A stretch of 64,000 nt of DNA from JB111 sp049856175 (GTDB lineage Bacteria > Actinomycetota > Actinomycetes > Actinomycetales > Actinomycetaceae): NCBI RefSeq assembly GCF_049856175.1, contig NZ_JBNDNA010000004.1, forward strand, positions 62,001 to 126,000, given 5' to 3'. Position numbers and translations under genes: made by a program. Shown here in pieces: positions 60,735-64,000 of this stretch (its first letter is position 1; the number at the start of each line of letters is the position of its first letter). Below the pieces are notes generated by a model that was not told the DNA's origin, did no database searches, and saw only the letters and a list, made by a program, of their open reading frames with translations.

Positions 60735-62495
60735 TCAGTGGGCGAAGTGGCGGGTGCCCGTGAGGTACATCGTCACGCCGGCGGCCTGCGCGGCCGCGGT
60801 GACCTCGTCGTCGCGGATCGAGCCACCCGGGTGCACGACGGCGCGGACGCCGGCGTCGAGGAGCACCTGCAGCCCGTCGGCGAACGGGAAGAACGCGTCG
60901 GACGCGGCGACCGCGCCGCGCGCACGCTCGGGCCGCGCGGCCGCACCGGTGGCCTGCGCGCCGCCCGCGGAGTCGACGTCCGAGCTCACCTCGACCCCGA
61001 GCGTGTTCGCGCGCTCGACGGCGAGCCGGCAGGAGTCCACGCGGTTGACCTGGCCCATGCCCACGCCCACGGTCGCGCCGGCGTGCGCGAGCAGCACCGC
61101 GTTCGAGCGCACGGACCGCACGGACCGCCACGCGAACTCCAGGTCCGCGAGCGTGGCCGCGTCGGCCGGCTCGCCCGCCACGTGGGTCCAGGCCTCCACG
61201 GCGTCGCCGGGGGCGTCGACCGCGTCGCGGGCCTGGACGAGCGCACCGCCGGTGACGGGTCGGATCTCCGTGCCGTCGCGCGGCGCCGGGGTCACCGTGA
61301 GGACGCGGAGGTTCTTCCGCGTGGACAGCACCTCGACGGCCTCCGGCTCGATCTCCGGTGCGACGAGCACCTCGGTGAACACGCCCTTCATGGCCCGGGC
61401 CATCGCGGCGGTCACGGGCCGGTTCACGGCGATGACGCCGCCGTAGGCCGAGACCGGGTCGCAGGCGTGCGCGGCGCGGTAGGCCTCCTCGACGTCCTGA
61501 CCGACCGCGATTCCGCACGGGTTGGCGTGCTTGATGATCGCCACCGCGGGCCGCTCGTGGTCGAGTGCGGCACGCAGGGCGGCGTCGGCGTCGACGTAGT
61601 TGTTGTAGCTCATCGCCTTGCCCTGCAGCTGAGTCGCTCCCGCGATACCGTCGACGGCACCCGCGGGGGCGTACAGGGCGGCGGCCTGGTGCGGGTTCTC
61701 GCCGTAGCGCAGGGTGGCGCGCCGCTCGAGCGCCAGCCCCACGAAGGCCGGTGCCTGCGCGACGGGGGCGTCGGCGTCATAGCCGGTCGACGCGGTCTCG
61801 GCCTTCCCGACCTGCTCGGCGAACCATGAGGCGACGGCCGAGTCGTAGGAGGCGGTGTGGGCGAAGGCGTCGGCGGCGAGCGCCCGCCGCTCGGCGAACG
61901 TGAACCCGCCGGCGTCCAGCGCGGCGACGACCTCGCCGTACCGGCCCGGGTCGACGACGACCGCGACCGAGGGGTGGTTCTTCGCCGCGGCGCGCACCAT
62001 CGTGGGTCCGCCGATGTCGATCTGCTCGACCGCGGCGTCGTACCCGGCACCGGAGGCGACGGTCTGCGCGAACGGGTAGAGGTTGACGACGACGAGGTCG
62101 AACGGCTCGATGCCGAGCTCGTCGAGCTGCTCGCGGTGCGCGGGCAGCCGACGGTCGGCCAGGACTCCGGCGTGGACGTTCGGGTGCAGCGTCTTGACCC
62201 GTCCGTCGAGGCACTCGGGGAACCCGGTGACGGCCTCGACGGGGGTGACGGGGATACCGGCGTCGGCGATGAGGGCGGCGGTCGAGCCCGTGGAGACGAT
62301 CTCCACGCGCGCCTCCGCGAGCGCCCGGGCGAGGTCCTCCAGGCCGGTCTTGTCGTAGACGGAGACGAGCGCGCGACGGACCTGGTGGCGGTCCGCGGCG
62401 GCCCGGACGGAGCGCTCGGGGCCCGTCCCGGGTGCGGTGCTCGTGGACGGGGCGTCGGCGTCGGGCGCGGCGTCGGTGTTCGGCTGGACGGTCAC
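60735..62495 (-). CDS. purH: Bifunctional AICAR transformylase/IMP cyclohydrolase
   Basis: 586 aa, last two steps of IMP synthesis. IMP cyclohydrolase domain: ALVSVYDKTGLEDLARALAE, STGSTAALI, CLDGRVKTLHPNVHAG. AICAR transformylase domain: LRYGENPHQAAALYA, AIIKHANPCGIAVG (catalytic Lys-His), VGVGMGQVNRVDSCRLA. The first 35 residues are a disordered Ala/Pro/Asp extension. Uses 10-formyl-THF, and its substrate AICAR (ZMP) is a riboswitch ligand, so control by the ZTP aptamer in its leader is direct feedback. GTG 62495 has GAGGAGG upstream. Confidence 0.95.
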   Translation of the reverse strand: MTVQPNTDAAPDADAPSTSTAPGTGPERSVRAAADRHQVRRALVSVYDKTGLEDLARALAEARVEIVSTGSTAALIADAGIPVTPVEAVTGFPECLDGRVKTLHPNVHAGVLADRRLPAHREQLDELGIEPFDLVVVNLYPFAQTVASGAGYDAAVEQIDIGGPTMVRAAAKNHPSVAVVVDPGRYGEVVAALDAGGFTFAERRALAADAFAHTASYDSAVASWFAEQVGKAETASTGYDADAPVAQAPAFVGLALERRATLRYGENPHQAAALYAPAGAVDGIAGATQLQGKAMSYNNYVDADAALRAALDHERPAVAIIKHANPCGIAVGQDVEEAYRAAHACDPVSAYGGVIAVNRPVTAAMARAMKGVFTEVLVAPEIEPEAVEVLSTRKNLRVLTVTPAPRDGTEIRPVTGGALVQARDAVDAPGDAVEAWTHVAGEPADAATLADLEFAWRSVRSVRSNAVLLAHAGATVGVGMGQVNRVDSCRLAVERANTLGVEVSSDVDSAGGAQATGAAARPERARGAVAASDAFFPFADGLQVLLDAGVRAVVHPGGSIRDDEVTAAAQAAGVTMYLTGTRHFAH

Positions 62496-62544
62496 GGGGT
62501 CCTCCTCGGGTCGGCGGTCCCGGGCGCGGCGGGCGCCCGGCCCC

Positions 62545-62623
62545 GGCGCCCAGGCGAGCGGCGCGGTGAGGGGTGCGTCGGTCGCTCCCCGGTGGTCACC
62601 CACCTCGTTCGCCAGTCGCGACC
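62545..62623 (-). promoter_or_regulatory. ZTP (pfl) riboswitch aptamer, purH leader
   Basis: Minus strand: GGTCGCGACTGGCG, a GGTGG...CCACC stem, the conserved ACCACCGGGGAGCG, a variable helix, then CGCCTGGGCGCC for the pseudoknot. TAGACT (62636-62631) ends seven bases before the first aptamer base. The pseudoknot strand overlaps a following GGGCGCC/GGCGCCC hairpin (about 62533-62553), a plausible switch between ligand-bound aptamer and terminator. It lies between purN and purH, so purN is not under it. Confidence 0.94.
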
Positions 62624-62666
62624 GGTGGCCAGTCTACGGCTCGCTCCCGCGGCGCACGGCGCGCCG

Positions 62667-63278
62667 TCAGGACGTGGGACGCGTCTCCGGGAGCGCGAGC
62701 TCGCCCCGGGCGAGCCGGGTGAGGACGTCGACGAGCATGTCCCGCTCCTCGATCTTGATGCGCTCGTGGAGCGTCGCCTCCGTGTCGTCCTGCTCGATCC
62801 GCACGGCCCGTTGGTCGACGATCGGTCCGGTGTCGACCCCGGCGTCGACCACGTGGCAGGTACAGCCGGTGACGCGCACCCCATGGGCGAGGGCGTCCCG
62901 CACCCCGTGGGCGCCGGGAAAGGCGGGCAGGAGCGCGGGGTGCGTGTTGAGCACGGTGCCGGCGGCCAGCACGGCCGGGCCGAGGATCTTCATGAACCCC
63001 GCGCTCACGACCACGTCCGGCGACCAGGTGGTGATCTCTTCCGCGAGCCGGGCGTCCCAGGCCCCGCGGTCCGGGTGGTCCCCGAGGGCGACGACGAACG
63101 TCGGCACGCCCGCCCGCCGGGCGCGCTGCTCGCCGAGCGTTCCCGGCCGGTCCGCGCCGACGGCGACCACATCGATCGGCGCCCCGCCCGCAGCGGCGTC
63201 GAGGACGGCCTGGAGGAGCGTCCCCGATCCGGAGACGAGCACGACGAGGCGCAGCCGCTGCGCGGCGGAGGTGGTCAC
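62667..63278 (-). CDS. purN: Phosphoribosylglycinamide formyltransferase
   Basis: 203 aa, third step of purine synthesis, using 10-formyl-THF. Phosphate loop VLVSGSGTLLQAVLDAA; catalytic Asn and His in LNTHPALLPAFPGAHGV; Asp in HVVDAGVDTGPIVDQ. Length is normal for PurN when the GTG at 63278 is used, and a TACCGT box (63292-63287) ends eight bases before it. A longer open frame upstream has no start support and runs into the divergent gene. Separated from purH by the riboswitch promoter. Confidence 0.93.
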   Translation of the reverse strand: MTTSAAQRLRLVVLVSGSGTLLQAVLDAAAGGAPIDVVAVGADRPGTLGEQRARRAGVPTFVVALGDHPDRGAWDARLAEEITTWSPDVVVSAGFMKILGPAVLAAGTVLNTHPALLPAFPGAHGVRDALAHGVRVTGCTCHVVDAGVDTGPIVDQRAVRIEQDDTEATLHERIKIEERDMLVDVLTRLARGELALPETRPTS

Positions 63279-63286
63279 GACGACCA

Positions 63287-63312
63287 ACGGTAGACGTCGA
63301 AGAGGTGACAAT
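63287..63312. promoter_or_regulatory. Divergent leaderless promoters, purN and small membrane protein gene
   Basis: TACCGT on the minus strand (63292-63287, gap 8) serves purN. GACAAT on the plus strand (63307-63312, gap 6) serves the gene starting at 63319. Confidence 0.5.
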
Positions 63313-63318
63313 GGGTCG

Positions 63319-63879
63319 GTGACGACGCCACCGACCGGACGGACGCCCGCCCCGACGAGCGACCCGGGGCCGTCCGGGTCCGCGGAGGAGGAGCGTGCCA
63401 CGCAGCTGGCCCGCTGGTCGACGGCGGCCAGCGTCCTGGTCATCGGCAGCGCCCTGGGCACCCTGGTCGTCACCCGCTTCCCGCAGAGCATCGGGCTGGG
63501 GGTGCTCGCGCTCATGGGCCTCGCCGCCGCGGTCTACGCGCGTCGGTTCCGCGCACCGACGGCGGGTGCGGGACCGGCCGGGCCAGTCGGCGGCCAGGGC
63601 AGCCGCGGTGCAAAGGGCGGCAGTGGTGGCCGGGCCGGCGCCGCTGACGCACCCGAGGACCGCCCGGGACCCACCCTCGAGCAGCGCCGTGCGCGCTCGA
63701 CCGTCGTGACGATCGTCATCGGCTCGATCGTCGCGGCGCTCCACCTGCTGCCCGCGCTCGCCTGGAACATCCAGCTCGACCACCAGGAGTGCCTCGACGG
63801 CGCCGTGACGAACCAGGGGCGGGAAGCCTGCGCCAACGAGCTCGACGACCGGCTGCGGGACATGCTCCCCATCGGCTGA
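63319..63879 (+). CDS. Small membrane protein of unknown function
   Basis: 186 aa, not recognised. A polar Pro/Thr N-terminus, one or two hydrophobic helices (about 33-70: STAASVLVIGSALGTLVV and GLGVLALMGLAAAVYA), a 55-residue Gly/Ala-rich disordered loop, a further helix (about 130-152, VVTIVIGSIVAALHLLPALAW), then a short outer segment with two cysteines (HQECLDG and REACANE) and a charged end. The two cysteines could pair outside the membrane. Divergent from purN, with GACAAT six bases before GTG 63319. Confidence 0.65.
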   Translation: MTTPPTGRTPAPTSDPGPSGSAEEERATQLARWSTAASVLVIGSALGTLVVTRFPQSIGLGVLALMGLAAAVYARRFRAPTAGAGPAGPVGGQGSRGAKGGSGGRAGAADAPEDRPGPTLEQRRARSTVVTIVIGSIVAALHLLPALAWNIQLDHQECLDGAVTNQGREACANELDDRLRDMLPIG

Positions 63880-63980
63880 GGGACGCTCCGGAGCCACCGA
63901 CCCCGGTCCCGCCGTCCCACGTCCCGGACACCGCTCCTCGCCGTCAGCGCCCGCTCCGCCGCGCCGTTAGCGTCGCGGGC

Positions 63981-64000
63981 ATGACGCAGCCGAGCACCAG
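63981..64000 (+). CDS. Start of a further gene (partial, runs off window)
   Basis: ATG at 63981 opens MTQPST and runs to the edge. TAGCGT (63968-63973) ends seven bases before it, the leaderless arrangement seen at other genes here. No function can be read. Confidence 0.4.

Noticed and set aside
63279..63515. N-terminal extension of purN into the divergent gene
   Set aside because: The frame is open but the extension has no homology to PurN, overlaps the opposing gene's start and promoter, and the core protein already has family length.

Overview
The window is about 73% G+C and fully occupied by bacterial chromosome genes on both strands. Gene families and neighbour order (AdnAB instead of RecBCD, DUF3107/DUF3117/DUF3017/DUF3152 proteins, an LpdA-type quinone reductase, GTG starts and leaderless transcripts) identify an actinomycete. 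The large secreted nuclease with DWDG-type C-terminal repeats and the overall gene set suggest a Micrococcales member near Cellulomonadaceae/Promicromonosporaceae; this family-level placement is inference. Nothing resembles a prophage, insertion sequence, CRISPR array, tRNA or rRNA. No gene-free stretch exceeds 300 bases; the longest (about 250-270 bases) are upstream of glyA, upstream of the nuclease gene and between mdh and the esterase gene, and each holds a riboswitch, promoter region or terminator.

Layout. 1-6.6 kb: end-resection nuclease adnA (adnB starts at the left edge), a DUF3152 metalloprotease-like exported protein, DUF3107 and the RNA helicase rhlE, the same neighbourhood as Mycobacterium tuberculosis Rv3201c-Rv3211. 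6.7-10.7 kb: MarC membrane protein with a PHP phosphoesterase, aminopeptidase P, and a sugar isomerase-like protein. 10.7-18.9 kb: general-stress-type membrane protein, a pore-less MgtE-like sensor, DUF1003 protein, Mrp, MaoC hydratase, TatB, HtrA protease and an O-methyltransferase; this resembles Rv1220c-Rv1233c but lacks sigE and rseA. 18.9-25.1 kb: leucyl aminopeptidase, DUF3117, aspartase, LOG-type protein, DapE and a lipoprotein. 25.1-37.1 kb: LpdA, phosphosugar mutase and a nucleoside salvage block (deoA, cdd, two permeases, ATPase and BMP-type lipoprotein of an ABC importer). 37.3-45.5 kb: M20 amidohydrolase, ManC with a BrkB-family membrane protein, XthA, and a three-subunit molybdenum hydroxylase. 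45.6-49.6 kb: folD-glyA, a GNAT enzyme and purU. 49.7-56.2 kb: a 1,694-residue secreted nuclease and an esterase lipoprotein. 56.4-64 kb: mdh, a CNNM/CorC-type protein, DUF3017, a flavoprotein reductase, purH, purN, a small membrane protein and the start of one more gene.

Regulation. Two ZTP (pfl) riboswitches are readable from conserved sequence, one in front of glyA-folD and one in front of purH; each starts within about 8 nt of a TAnnnT -10 box. Together with purU and purN this part of the window is a 10-formyl-tetrahydrofolate and purine hub. At least fifteen genes carry a TAnnnT-like -10 hexamer 6-8 nt before the start codon and so are probably leaderless, including four divergent pairs. 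Strong hairpins sit after DUF3107, DUF3117, mdh, between purU and the nuclease, and between the BMP lipoprotein and its ABC genes.

The most interesting unexplained items are the split MgtE-like sensor with DUF1003, the unassigned cysteine-peptidase-like protein, the novel repeat architecture of the secreted nuclease, and short tandem copies of gene 3' ends beyond the stop codons of tatB and manC.
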